Origin: JALZKA01 sp963734015
Lineage (GTDB): Bacteria; Actinomycetota; Thermoleophilia; Solirubrobacterales; 70-9
Assembly: GCA_963734015.1 (NCBI GenBank)
Contig: CAVTFG010000017.1
Coordinates: 1 to 64,000 of the forward strand
Reading direction: 5' to 3'
Length of the DNA stretch: 64,000 bases
This document shows positions 42,647 through 51,259 of the stretch, in pieces. A program made the position numbers and the translations under genes. A model generated the notes under the pieces. It was not told the origin of the DNA, searched no databases, and saw only the letters and a list, made by a program, of their open reading frames with translations. Positions within the stretch are counted from its first letter, which is position 1; each line of letters starts with the position of its first letter.

Positions 42647-43045
42647 TCAACCCCGGTTGCGGCGGGTATTCGAAATTTGAAGGGCGGCGGTCCACCGGCA
42701 TCCCCCGAGCCGACCCGGCAGGCTTCCGCCCTTCTGAAGCCCCCCGGCCAACTGCTCGGCTCTGGTGACCCGGTAGTGGCAGGAGTGGCAGAGCGGCTCT
42801 AGTCCGTCGAGGTGGTACGGGTCGTCGTAGCCGTCGCGGTGGTGAACGTCGGTTGCGATCCCGCCGCAGCGTTCGCAGAGCGGACGCTCGAACAGGACCC
42901 GGCGACGGGTGAACGTCCACTTACGAGTGTTGTAAATCGACTTGTGCTCGGAGCGGTGGCGGCGGTTGCGTTCGCGTTCGTGCTCGCGACAGCGGTGGCC
43001 GGTCGTCGCCTCGCGGGTGCATCCCGGTGTCGAGCACAGACGCAT
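42647..43045 (-). CDS. Phage-type HNH endonuclease (element B)
   Basis: The 132-residue protein has an N-terminal Cys/His cluster (CSTPGCTREATTGHRCREH), CERCGGIATDVHHRDGYDDP and LEPLCHSCHYRVT, i.e. the His-containing active site and structural Cys pairs of phage HNH nucleases. Such nucleases next to a large terminase assist DNA packaging. Its ATG overlaps the upstream stop. It is intact here, while only the C-terminal part survives in element A. Confidence 0.88.
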   Translation of the reverse strand: MRLCSTPGCTREATTGHRCREHERERNRRHRSEHKSIYNTRKWTFTRRRVLFERPLCERCGGIATDVHHRDGYDDPYHLDGLEPLCHSCHYRVTRAEQLAGGLQKGGSLPGRLGGCRWTAALQISNTRRNRG

Positions 43046-43212
43046 CAGCAGGTGTAGGTCGTGACCTTTATCGGGCTTGCGGACTTCCGCGCCGGCGTGC
43101 TCCGCTTCGGGTCGTCGGGTAGGTCCCGACTGCGCGCGACGGCGCCGGCGACAAGCGCCTCGCCGGGCGTTTGGCCGTCGGCGCCGGCGACGTGGATAGC
43201 CCAGTCAGGCAC
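43045..43212 (-). CDS. Small hypothetical protein (element B)
   Basis: The GTG start gives VPDWAIHVAGADGQTPGEAL and a basic C-terminus, 55 residues, with the stop overlapping the HNH start. The overlap and composition support coding; function unknown. Confidence 0.4.
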   Translation of the reverse strand: MPDWAIHVAGADGQTPGEALVAGAVARSRDLPDDPKRSTPARKSASPIKVTTYTC

Positions 43213-43251
43213 CGTCCGCCCCCTTCCCCGGGTTTCTATCCGTCACATCCG

Positions 43252-44529
43252 TCACATCCGCTTGTTTATGCGGGTTTTGGGCCTTTTCCTATCCGTCACA
43301 CCACCCTCTTGTGACGTATAGGAAAAGTCCCGTTTATGGCTTGTTAGAGCCGTTGTGACGGGTGTGACGGATAGAACGTCACCCGAAGGGAGATAACGCG
43401 CGAAAACGTCCTCGAACTGGGTCGCGTAGTAGCCCTTCGCAAAGCCGCCCGAGATCCGTAGCGACCGTGACCTGATCTCGTACGGACGTAGCAAGTTCGC
43501 CATTCCGCGCGGCTTCAGGCCGTTGCCTTTGTTCCAGCTCCTCCAAGGCGCTTCCTCGTCCTCATGGAGCTTTTCGAGCAGCGCCTCGGTCGCGAGCCGG
43601 TCCTCGCCCTCGAAAGCCTTGCGGATGCCGGCGAGAAGCTGGACGCCCCAGGAGTCGGCCTCGTCGGGACGTTGGCCGAAGAGATCGACAAGCGCGTCCC
43701 GTGCACGCGCCGGCCACGACTCGCCGGCGAGATCGGCTATCGCCAGGAGCGGCTCGGCGCCATCCTGGGCGCGGTCGTCGAGCTCGTCCGGCAGCTCAGG
43801 GCTCGCGGTCACCAGCTCCTCGAACGTGGCCGGCGCCGCGGCCCACGCCGTGGCGGCCGCGCGGAGAAGCTCGCAAGCGTCCGTGATCGCCCGATAGCGG
43901 CCGCGCTCGATCGGCTCGGTTCTCGAGCGACGATGGAGCCGGATCGGGATCGAGCGGTCGGCGACGGTCTCCGGTAGATCGCCGATTCCTGCCAACGCCT
44001 TCGCGCCGAATACCGGGAACGCGACGACCTTCTGCTTCGCACCCTCGCCGACGCACCGGTATGCGCGAGCACCACGCCGGTAGCCGGCGTTGATCAGCCC
44101 ACGCAGATCGTCGTTGTCGGAGCCACCCTTGCGGCTGAAGATCGCGTCGACCTCGTCGAACAGGACCGTGGCCGGCGCTCCCTCCTCACCGACCGCGCGG
44201 AACAGCGCCGCCTCGGAGATGTTCGCCGCCTCGAGCGGACGCGGGACGAGCTGCGCCAGGACTTCGAGCAACCGCGACTTGCCGCTCCGCTTCTCCGGGG
44301 AGGAGACGCCGAGATAGGGCGTCGTGTCCGCGCACATGATCGCGTGCGCATGCACGACCCATAGCGCCACCACGTCGCGCTGAGCGTCGGAGAGGACGAC
44401 GAACCGCCGAGCAACGGCGCCGATCTCCTCGAGCAGCTCGGCGAGCGGCGGACCACTGCCGTTCAGCGCGGGTGCCGGCGGCCGCTCACCGGCCTGGAGC
44501 GCCGCGAGGGTGTCGAGCGGGTCGCTCAT
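43252..44529 (-). CDS. DUF3631-type ATPase/helicase (element B)
   Basis: The 425-residue protein starts MSDPLDTLAALQAGERPPAP. It has a P-loop-like SSPEKRSGKSRLLEVLAQLV near residue 80 and VLFDEVDAIFSRKGGSDNDD as Walker B, then a DUF3631-like C-terminal region. In phage satellites and plasmids such proteins follow a primase-polymerase and serve as replicative helicase. The start overlaps the stop of the primase gene. It is the best preserved replication gene of element B. Confidence 0.82.
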   Translation of the reverse strand: MSDPLDTLAALQAGERPPAPALNGSGPPLAELLEEIGAVARRFVVLSDAQRDVVALWVVHAHAIMCADTTPYLGVSSPEKRSGKSRLLEVLAQLVPRPLEAANISEAALFRAVGEEGAPATVLFDEVDAIFSRKGGSDNDDLRGLINAGYRRGARAYRCVGEGAKQKVVAFPVFGAKALAGIGDLPETVADRSIPIRLHRRSRTEPIERGRYRAITDACELLRAAATAWAAAPATFEELVTASPELPDELDDRAQDGAEPLLAIADLAGESWPARARDALVDLFGQRPDEADSWGVQLLAGIRKAFEGEDRLATEALLEKLHEDEEAPWRSWNKGNGLKPRGMANLLRPYEIRSRSLRISGGFAKGYYATQFEDVFARYLPSGDVLSVTPVTTALTSHKRDFSYTSQEGGVTDRKRPKTRINKRM

Positions 44530-45326
44530 GCCAGCTTCCTCACTTCGCGCTCGGCTATCGAGCGAACCGTCCGCGCAACTTCGTCGCGGCCGAGCGGCGG
44601 CTGGTTGCGCGCATCCCACGCGACCAGGAGCTCGAGGGTCACGTAAGGGTCGACGCCGCGCGAGAGCAGATGGCCGGCGAGCTGCGCCGTGCTTTGGTTT
44701 CGCGTACCGGCGGCGACACCGTTTCGCGCGAGCTCGCGCCATTCGGACACCGGTCGCGGCTGGCCGGGGTCCTGCTCGACGATCAAGCTCGCACAAGCCA
44801 TCTCCGGCGGCGGTGCGAGCGCGCACTCGGCAGGGTCAATGTCCCAGGCGTATCGCGCGGCCGCTCGGGTGCGTGACTCGGTGGGCAGACGACGTAGCCG
44901 CCATCCGCGCGAATGTCGAGCCCGGGGCCGAGCTTGCCGGCGGAGTTTCTGATCTCACCGCCAGGGTGCGTGAAGTAGTAGTGCTCGCCACCGCCGCCGG
45001 TCTCGCGCGCGGACGTTTCGGGAAGCTCGCCGTGCCGCCGCTCAAGTTCATGCAGGGAGTCGGCGCCCGCCTCGCCGTCAACGTCGAGCACCACCAGGTC
45101 GGACTCGCTGCCGGTGCGGACCGCGATGCCGGCGTCCGGTCGGCGCGTCCACCACTCGCGTATCTGCTCGACGTCGGTGCTCGCGTCCTTCAAGCCGTGC
45201 TCCGTCAACGGCCTCTTGTTGGTCGCCACCGGGAACACCGGCCAGTTGAACTCGTCCACGTAGAGCGAGCGCGGCGGCGGCCACGGACGTATCCGCAGCC
45301 GCCGCCGTTGAACTCGTCGCTGTCAC
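44526..45326 (-). pseudogene. Bifunctional primase-polymerase, frameshifted (element B)
   Basis: From GTG 45326 (TATSSTAAAADTSV) the frame shifts near 45265 into YVDEFNWPVFPVATNKRPLT, GLKDASTDVEQIREWW and LVVLDVDGEAG, the Prim-Pol core with its D-x-D metal site. It shifts again near 44830 into a PriCT-like end (AGTRNQSTAQLAGHLLSRGV). Two changes would restore about 265 residues. Confidence 0.7.
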
Positions 45327-45329
45327 GCC

Positions 45330-46279
45330 CTACGCCGCCTCGCTCGAGATCGAAGAGCGCGGGCGACTCAACCGGTACCCGTGGCGGGTCCGGTGGTCGG
45401 CTCCATGGACGCCGCGGCGGCCGCCACCCCGGCATGGGCGCGGCACGCTCGGAGGAAACAACCATCCGAGCCGGACCGCGGGTAGCCGCGGACTGGGTAG
45501 ACCCACTCTGCGGGCCGCCGGCACCAGTCGCATTGTACGCTGCCCCGCTCATCAGAACGGGATCGTCGTCGTCGGCGCTCACGGCCTCAAGCGGCCGCCC
45601 AGTGTCGACAGGGAGATCGTCGGCGGACTCTTGCTCGCTCGGGAGCATGTCCCAGTCGAACGAGTCCGTATCGCGGTCGACCACAACCTTGTAGTCGCGA
45701 TAACGACGACCGCTCGCCGACTTCCGATCTTCCAGCCGCCGGACGAGGATCCGCTCGCCGGTCCTGGGCCGGAGCTTCTTGAACGCGGAGAGCAGGACCG
45801 AGTGCAGCAGCCACAGCGACCGCTCGGTGCCCTTCCCGGTCACGGATCACCGCGATCGGGTGTTCCTTGCCTTCGCGGTCGGTTCCGCTGACCAGGCGTA
45901 CGAACTCGCCGGTCAGGGTGTCGCCGGGCTCTTCGGGAATCCAGCTCTCCGGATACTCCGCGTCCGCCAGCTCATCGAGCCGGTCGTACGGGTTTTGTTG
46001 CGGCTTATCGCCGCGTGATGTAAAGTGTCCATTGGGATCGAGAACCCCTTTCTGAGCGGCGCCGTTGTCACCGGCGCCGTTTTCTTTTGCGGGGAAGTCG
46101 GTCCCCGGAGCCGTAAGCATTTGCTCGAGCGCGTGGCGCGGGACACGGATGCAGCGACCGACGCGGACGCTCGGGATCTCGCCGGCGCGGATCGCCTGGT
46201 AGGCGGCCGTCCGACCGACCGCCAGGAGCGCCGCCGCCTGCTCGACGGTGAGCACGTCGGGTGCGTCGGCGAGCTTCAC
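45330..46279 (-). pseudogene. HTH_17 domain fused to unknown domain, frameshifted (element B)
   Basis: GTG 46279 opens a helix-turn-helix (DVLTVEQAAALLAVGRTAAY, then RVPRHALEQML). The same frame runs on into NPYDRLDELADAEYPESWIP and GEFVRLVSGTDREGKEHPIA. Near 45840 the frame shifts to SLWLLHSVLLSAFKKLRPRT and a basic/proline-rich end. The second domain is unknown. The 5' end overlaps the stop of another HTH_17 gene. Confidence 0.55.
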
Positions 46280-46485
46280 CGCAACCCCTCGACGGCCCGG
46301 TTCGTCTGCACCTGTAGCCACGCGTCGAGCGCCTCCTGCGGGACGCGCAACCGCCGTTCGCTCAGTCGCACCGCCGGCAGACGCCCCTCGGCAATGAGCC
46401 GGTAAGCGTGTTGCCTGCTCACGCCGAGCTTGGTCGCGACCTCGGGGACCGTGAGCAGTGGACGTTCCGCTGTAGTGCTCTCCAT
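46276..46485 (-). CDS. HTH_17 excisionase-like protein (element B)
   Basis: The 69-residue protein reads LLTVPEVATKLGVSRQHAYR, then LRVPQEALDAWLQVQ, a typical excisionase/AlpA-type helix-turn-helix. It is the first gene of the minus-strand module and is divergent from 46525. An AlpA-like role, controlling excision and replication of the element, is inferred. Confidence 0.75.
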   Translation of the reverse strand: MESTTAERPLLTVPEVATKLGVSRQHAYRLIAEGRLPAVRLSERRLRVPQEALDAWLQVQTNRAVEGLR

Positions 46486-46503
46486 GCCGCTAAGTCTTAT
46501 CTA

Positions 46504-46531
46504 TCGTGATAGTGTCTCGGTAACGTGATAC
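46504..46531. promoter_or_regulatory. Direct repeat in divergent control region (element B)
   Basis: CGTGATAG and CGTGATAC occur 19 bp apart between the two divergent genes; the second overlaps the GTG start at 46525. They are candidates for the sites of the HTH proteins. Confidence 0.4.
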
Positions 46532-47446
46532 GAGAGGCACTCGAGCAGCGGATACCGGATCTAACGGACGGCGAGTGGTCGCTGCTCGAGGAGTACGGCC
46601 ATCTCGCCGAGTACGAGAGCGGCGCCGTCGAGCTCGACTACCTGGCCGAGCGCGTTCAGCGCATCCGCGACGCGACCGGCCAGCCCGCGGAGCGCAAACC
46701 CGCTGTCGAGGTCGTAGCCGCCGAAGAACTCGCACGACGGGCCACGACGCGTGCTGAAGCCCTCTCGGCCCTACTCGCGGCGCAGGCGGAACAAGACCCC
46801 GACGTCGTCGCGTTTCGGCGCGAGGAGCTCCGCGGCCGCCTCATCAAGCCGGAACGAGTCGGTGAGTGGATCGAGCGCCGGCAGCAAGAGCCAACCGAGC
46901 TGCTCACCGTGACTGCGGAGCATCCGTCGGATCCGATCGAGCGTTCGCGACTCGTGCTCGAGTACGCGACTCCGCCTCGCACCCGCTGTCCAGCGAATCG
47001 CTGTCGCGCTCGGCTCAGAGCTGGACCGCTTGCGCGTCGTGAGCGAGTCGCTCGCGAAGCGGTACGCCTGGTGGCCGGCGCATGGGTCGCTATTCGTGCT
47101 GACCGGACAGGTGCCACTCCTGTCTCCGGTTCGCGTGACCACGACTCGGCGCTTCCCGATCACGGCCGCGAGCCGGCTCACACTTGAGGTCGACCCGACA
47201 GTGACACCCCGAGAGGTTGCCGAGCACTACGGCGCGGCGCGCAAGTCGCTCTTGCAGTCCCGCTCCCGGCGCATGAGTCCGAAGCACCTGCGACTCGCGA
47301 TCTACTCGGCTACTCACTCGGACGGAACCTGGGCCGAGCGTATGCGCGGCTGGAATGACGAGCACCCCGACGAGCGCTACAGCCAGCCGAGCAACTTCCA
47401 GCGCGACGCCGCGAACGCGGTCAAGCGCCTCCTGAACCCGCTATGA
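46525..47446 (+). pseudogene. Unknown element B protein with frameshift
   Basis: The first part reads EWSLLEEYGHLAEYESGAVE and VGEWIERRQQEPTELL. Near 46975 the frame changes to RIAVALGSELDRLRVVSESL and continues through REVAEHYGAARKSLLQSRSR to NAVKRLLNPL. Joined it would be about 306 residues, helical. It sits between the divergent control region and the integrase; no family is recognised. Confidence 0.5.
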
Positions 47447-47515
47447 GCAGAGAGCGAGACAAACGATGAACAGAACCGACCACACGACGCGACACGGCGC
47501 CGAGGACGTCGACTG

Positions 47516-48635
47516 ATGCGCGGATCCGATCACACGCCGCGGGCGGATGTGGTCAGTCCGCTACGACGAACCCGGTGAGGCCGGCCGTCGCCAGCGCCGC
47601 AAGGGTGGCTTCGGGACGAAACGCGAGGCGCGAGGCTTTCCTCGACCGAGCAGCAGACGCGGATCGGCGACGGCAGCTACACGCGCCGCAGAAAACGACG
47701 CTCGGCGAGTTCTTGCGGCGAATGGCTGACCGGCAGTCGAGTCAAACTTGCGCCCACTGACGCTACGCCGAGTACGAGCCAGATGGTCCGGCTGCGGATC
47801 GTGCCGACGCTCGGCGCACTTGCGCTTGCAGGCGATCACCGGCGGCCATCTGAACGCGCTCTACCGCGAGCTTGAGGCAGGTAGGGCCCTCGGTCTCGAC
47901 GTGCAGGCTCATACACGCCGATCGTGCATGCCGCGCTGCAGGATGCCATGCGCTGGGGCAGGCTCGTCCGCAACCCGGCCGACATGGTCGACCCGCCGGC
48001 GCCGGCCGCTCGCGCGCGAACGCCTGGACGGCGAGCGAGCTTCGCCGCTTCCTCGATCAGGTCGCCGGCGATCGGCTGTTCGCGCTCTGGCGGTTGGCGG
48101 CGACCACCGGGATGCGACGCGGCGAGCTCGCCGGCCTCACCTGGCGGGCACTGGACCTCGACGGCGCCCGGCTCTCGGTCGAGCAGCAGCTCGTGCCGAC
48201 GCGCGGCGGGGTTAGCTTCGGACCGCCGAAGTCGGCGCGCTCGCGGCGGACGGTCGCGCTCGACCCGGAGACGGTCGACGCGCTTCGGCGGCACCGGGAC
48301 GCGCAACTGCTCGAACGCGACTTCGCCGGCGCCGCCTACGAGGACCACGATCTGGTCTTCTGCGGACGAGCTCGGCGAGCCGATCCACCCGCAGCGGCTC
48401 ACGCAGTGGTTCGGGGAGCCACCGCAGGGCCGCCGGGATCCCGACAGGGACGCTCCACACCCTTCGCCATACCGCCGCGACCTTGGCGCTCACAGCCGGC
48501 GTCCCGGTCCACATCGTCGCGGCGCGACTCGGTGACGACCCGAAGACCTTGCTCGGCACCTACGCGCACCTGTTGCCGCGCTCGGACGAGATCGCGGCGG
48601 AGCGCGTCGCGGCGGCGCTCTCAGACGGTCCGTGA
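47516..48635 (+). pseudogene. Tyrosine integrase pseudogene (element B)
   Basis: It has the same family and start (MRGS) as the integrase of element A. Recognisable pieces are RRQRRKGGFGTKREAR, ITGGHLNALYRELEAG, TTGMRRGELAGLTW with the first catalytic Arg, FGPPKSARSRRTVALD with the Lys region, and ALTAGVPVHIVAARLGDDPK, then TYAHLLPRSDEI with the final Tyr. They are spread over three frames by at least six shifts. The last stop is 6 bp before the putative att repeat at the prs 3' end. Confidence 0.85.
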
Positions 48636-48641
48636 CCATTC

Positions 48642-48701
48642 CGTGACCGTTTCGTGCCCACTTCGGGCCGAAAACCGCATGGCTATGCGGGTGTAGCTAG
48701 A
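48642..48701 (+). repeat. prs 3' end and terminator, putative att site (right)
   Basis: The repeat partner of 5499-5558. It contains the prs stop codon (48697-48699) and, on the minus strand, CCGCAT-AGCC-ATGCGG followed by TTTT, a good rho-independent terminator for prs. Integration here would leave prs intact. Confidence 0.6.
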
Positions 48702-49728
48702 ACAGCTGGTTCTCGCCGGCGAAGATCTCGGACACCGAGTCGTCGGCGAAGATGCGGCGGATCGAGTCGGCGAGGATCTTCGACGCGGGCAGCACGGTGA
48801 TGTTGTCCGGCGCGCCCGGGGCGAGGGGGACGGTGTCGGTGACGACGATCCGCTCGAGCCCCGAGCTGTCGTAGGCCAGGCGCTCGTAGGCGGGCCCGGA
48901 GAACAGGCCGTGGGTCGCACAGGCGATCACGTTGGCGGCGCCCTCGTCGAGCACGGTCTTCGCTGCCGCCGTCAGGGTGCCGGCCGTGTCGATCATGTCG
49001 TCGACGAGCACGGCGGTCTTGCCGTTCACGTCACCGACCACGTAGCCGATCTCGGCGACCTGCTGGGCGGGCCGCTCCTTCTCCATGACGGCCCAGTGGA
49101 CGCCGACCTTGCGGGCGAAGTTGCGGGCAACCTTTACGCGCCCGGCGTCCGGCGAGACGATCACGAGCTCGTTGTCGAACGCCTGGTCCATGAAGTACTG
49201 GGTGAGCATCGGCATCGCGGTCATATGGTCGACCGGCTTCGAGAAGAAGCCCTGCACCTGGCCGGAATGGAGGTCCATCGTCAGCACGCGGTCGACGCCG
49301 ACGGCCTCGAGGCATTGGGCCACGACGCGGGCCGAGATCGGCTCACGGGGCGCGGACTTCTTGTCCTGGCGGGAGTAGCCGTACCAGGGCATCACGGCGA
49401 TGATCCGATGGGCCGACGCGCCCTTGGCGGCGTCGATCATCACCATCAGCTCCATGAGCGCGTCGTTCGGCGTCATGCCCTGCGCGAGGTTGGCGGCGGT
49501 CGACTGGACGAGGAAGACGTCGGCACCGCGGATCGACTCCTCGTAGCGGCAGTAGACCTCGCCGTCGGCGAACGTGCGGAGGTCGACGCGGCCGAGGTCC
49601 ACGTCGAGCTGCCCAGCGATGCGCGCGGCCTGCTCCATCGAAGCGCGGCCCCCGAAGACCATGAGGCGCTTCGTGTAGTCGTGCGGGATCGAGCTGACGA
49701 CCTGCGGGCTCTCCTCGACGATGCTCAT
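48697..49728 (-). CDS. prs: Ribose-phosphate pyrophosphokinase
   Basis: The 343-residue enzyme makes PRPP from ribose 5-phosphate and ATP for nucleotide, His and Trp synthesis. Visible motifs are RLMVFGGRASMEQAARIA, the active-site segment VSPDAGRVKVARNFA, and the PRPP-binding loop AVLVDDMIDTAGTL. The ATG at 49728 overlaps the glmU stop; the open frame upstream is glmU sequence in another frame. The order glmU-prs is common in bacteria. Confidence 0.97.
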   Translation of the reverse strand: MSIVEESPQVVSSIPHDYTKRLMVFGGRASMEQAARIAGQLDVDLGRVDLRTFADGEVYCRYEESIRGADVFLVQSTAANLAQGMTPNDALMELMVMIDAAKGASAHRIIAVMPWYGYSRQDKKSAPREPISARVVAQCLEAVGVDRVLTMDLHSGQVQGFFSKPVDHMTAMPMLTQYFMDQAFDNELVIVSPDAGRVKVARNFARKVGVHWAVMEKERPAQQVAEIGYVVGDVNGKTAVLVDDMIDTAGTLTAAAKTVLDEGAANVIACATHGLFSGPAYERLAYDSSGLERIVVTDTVPLAPGAPDNITVLPASKILADSIRRIFADDSVSEIFAGENQLF

Positions 49729-51125
49729 CGTTCGTCGTCCTCTTCGGTCTTCTTCTTCTCGGCGTAGCCCTCGATGTTGCGCTGGTCGGCGCTCGAGACC
49801 CCGAGAGCGCCGTCCGGCACGTCCTCGCGGATCACTGCGCCGGCGCCAGTGTAAGCGCCGTCGCCGACGGTGACCGGCGCCACCAACGAGTTGTTGACCG
49901 CGATTCGCGCACCTTCCCCGATCTTCGTCCGGTGCTTCACGCGGCCGTCGTAGTTCGCCGTGATCGACCCGGCGCCCAGGTTGGCGCCGGCGCCCACGTC
50001 GGCGTCCCCGACGTACGCCAGGTGCGGCACCTTGGCCCCCGCTCCGACCTCCGAGTTCTTGATTTCGACGAAGCTGCCGGCCTTCGCCCCCGTGTGCAGG
50101 CGGGCGCCCGGGCGGAGATAGGCGAAGGGGCCGACCCAGCATTCGTCGCCGACCTCGCACTCGACCAGGTGCGAGCGCAGGACGTGCGAGTTGGCCCCGA
50201 TCAGGGCGTCGGTGGCGGTGGTGTGGGGGCCGACGACGGAGTCGGCGCCGATCCGGGTCGCGCCCTTCAGCTGCGTGCCCGGTTCGATCGTGACGTCGTT
50301 CGCGATCTCGACCTCGGCGTCGATCCAGGTCGACCCGGGATCGATGACGGTGACGCCGGCCAGCATGTGGCGCTCGAGGATCTGGCGTCGGGCCTCGGCG
50401 GTCGCGAGCGCGAGGTCGGCGCGGTTGTTCACGCCCAGGTTCACGTTCGGGTCCGTGGCCTTGTAGGCGGCGACACGGCCGCCGTCCTCGCGAAGCAGCG
50501 GCAGGGCGTCGCCGAGGTAGTACTCGCCGGCCTCGTTGTCGTTCGTGATCGCGCCGAGGGCCGTGGCGAACTTGGGGCCGTCGAAGCAGTAGGTGCCGGT
50601 GTTGATCTCCTTCGTCGCGAGGATCTCCGCCGGCACGTGCTCGGGGTACTTGGTCTCGACGATCCGGTCGACGTGGCCCGAGTCGTCGCGGACGACGCGA
50701 CCGTAGCTCCCGGGGTTCTCCATGTCGACCGTCATGACCGTCGCGACGGCGCCGGCCGAACGGTGGCTTTCCAGGAGCTCGCCGATCGTGGCGGCCGTGA
50801 TCAGCGGGTGGTCGCCCGAGAGGACGACGACCTCGGCCGACTCGCCGATCTCGTCGATCGCGGCCCGCATCGCGCCGCCGGTGCCGTTCGCCTCGGGCTG
50901 GACCACGGTCTCGGTCTCGCCCGGCAGGCCGGGGGTCAGGTCATGGGTGGGCGAGACGATCACGACGATCCGCCCCGCCCCGGCCTCGCGGGCAGCGAGG
51001 ACCGGCCAGGCGATCATGGGCCTCCCGCACACGGGATGCAGGACCTTGGGCATCGAGGAACGCATGCGCGTCCCCTCGCCCGCGGCCATGATCAGAACCG
51101 TCGGGGCTTGCTCTGCGGCGGCCAC
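49725..51125 (-). CDS. glmU: Bifunctional GlcNAc-1-P uridyltransferase/GlcN-1-P acetyltransferase
   Basis: The 466-residue enzyme makes UDP-GlcNAc for peptidoglycan. The N-terminal pyrophosphorylase has LIMAAGEGTRMRSSMPKVLH and VVLSGDHPLI. The C-terminal part is a left-handed beta helix (GVTVIDPGSTWIDAEVEI, VGDADVGAGANLGAGSITAN) with the acetyltransferase site. Length is normal. Co-transcribed with prs by a 4-bp overlap. Confidence 0.97.
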   Translation of the reverse strand: MAAAEQAPTVLIMAAGEGTRMRSSMPKVLHPVCGRPMIAWPVLAAREAGAGRIVVIVSPTHDLTPGLPGETETVVQPEANGTGGAMRAAIDEIGESAEVVVLSGDHPLITAATIGELLESHRSAGAVATVMTVDMENPGSYGRVVRDDSGHVDRIVETKYPEHVPAEILATKEINTGTYCFDGPKFATALGAITNDNEAGEYYLGDALPLLREDGGRVAAYKATDPNVNLGVNNRADLALATAEARRQILERHMLAGVTVIDPGSTWIDAEVEIANDVTIEPGTQLKGATRIGADSVVGPHTTATDALIGANSHVLRSHLVECEVGDECWVGPFAYLRPGARLHTGAKAGSFVEIKNSEVGAGAKVPHLAYVGDADVGAGANLGAGSITANYDGRVKHRTKIGEGARIAVNNSLVAPVTVGDGAYTGAGAVIREDVPDGALGVSSADQRNIEGYAEKKKTEEDDER

Positions 51126-51183
51126 GGGGGAATCGTAGAGCGGAGGGTCTCATCGGGGGCGCCGGACCTACACTGAGGCCAAT

Positions 51184-51255
51184 TGGGGAGTCGGCTAATT
51201 GGCAAGCCTCTGGCTTTTGGTGCCAGCTATCCCGGTTCAAGTCCGGGCTCCCCAG
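51184..51255 (+). tRNA. tRNA-Gln (TTG)
   Basis: Acceptor TGGGGAG with CTCCCCA, discriminator G, D-arm, anticodon loop with TTG (CTTTTGGT) and T-arm CCGGG-TTCAAGT-CCGGG form a complete 72-nt tRNA. It lies between glmU and the PucR-type gene, on the strand opposite to both. CCA is not encoded. Confidence 0.95.
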
Positions 51256-51259
51256 TTGG

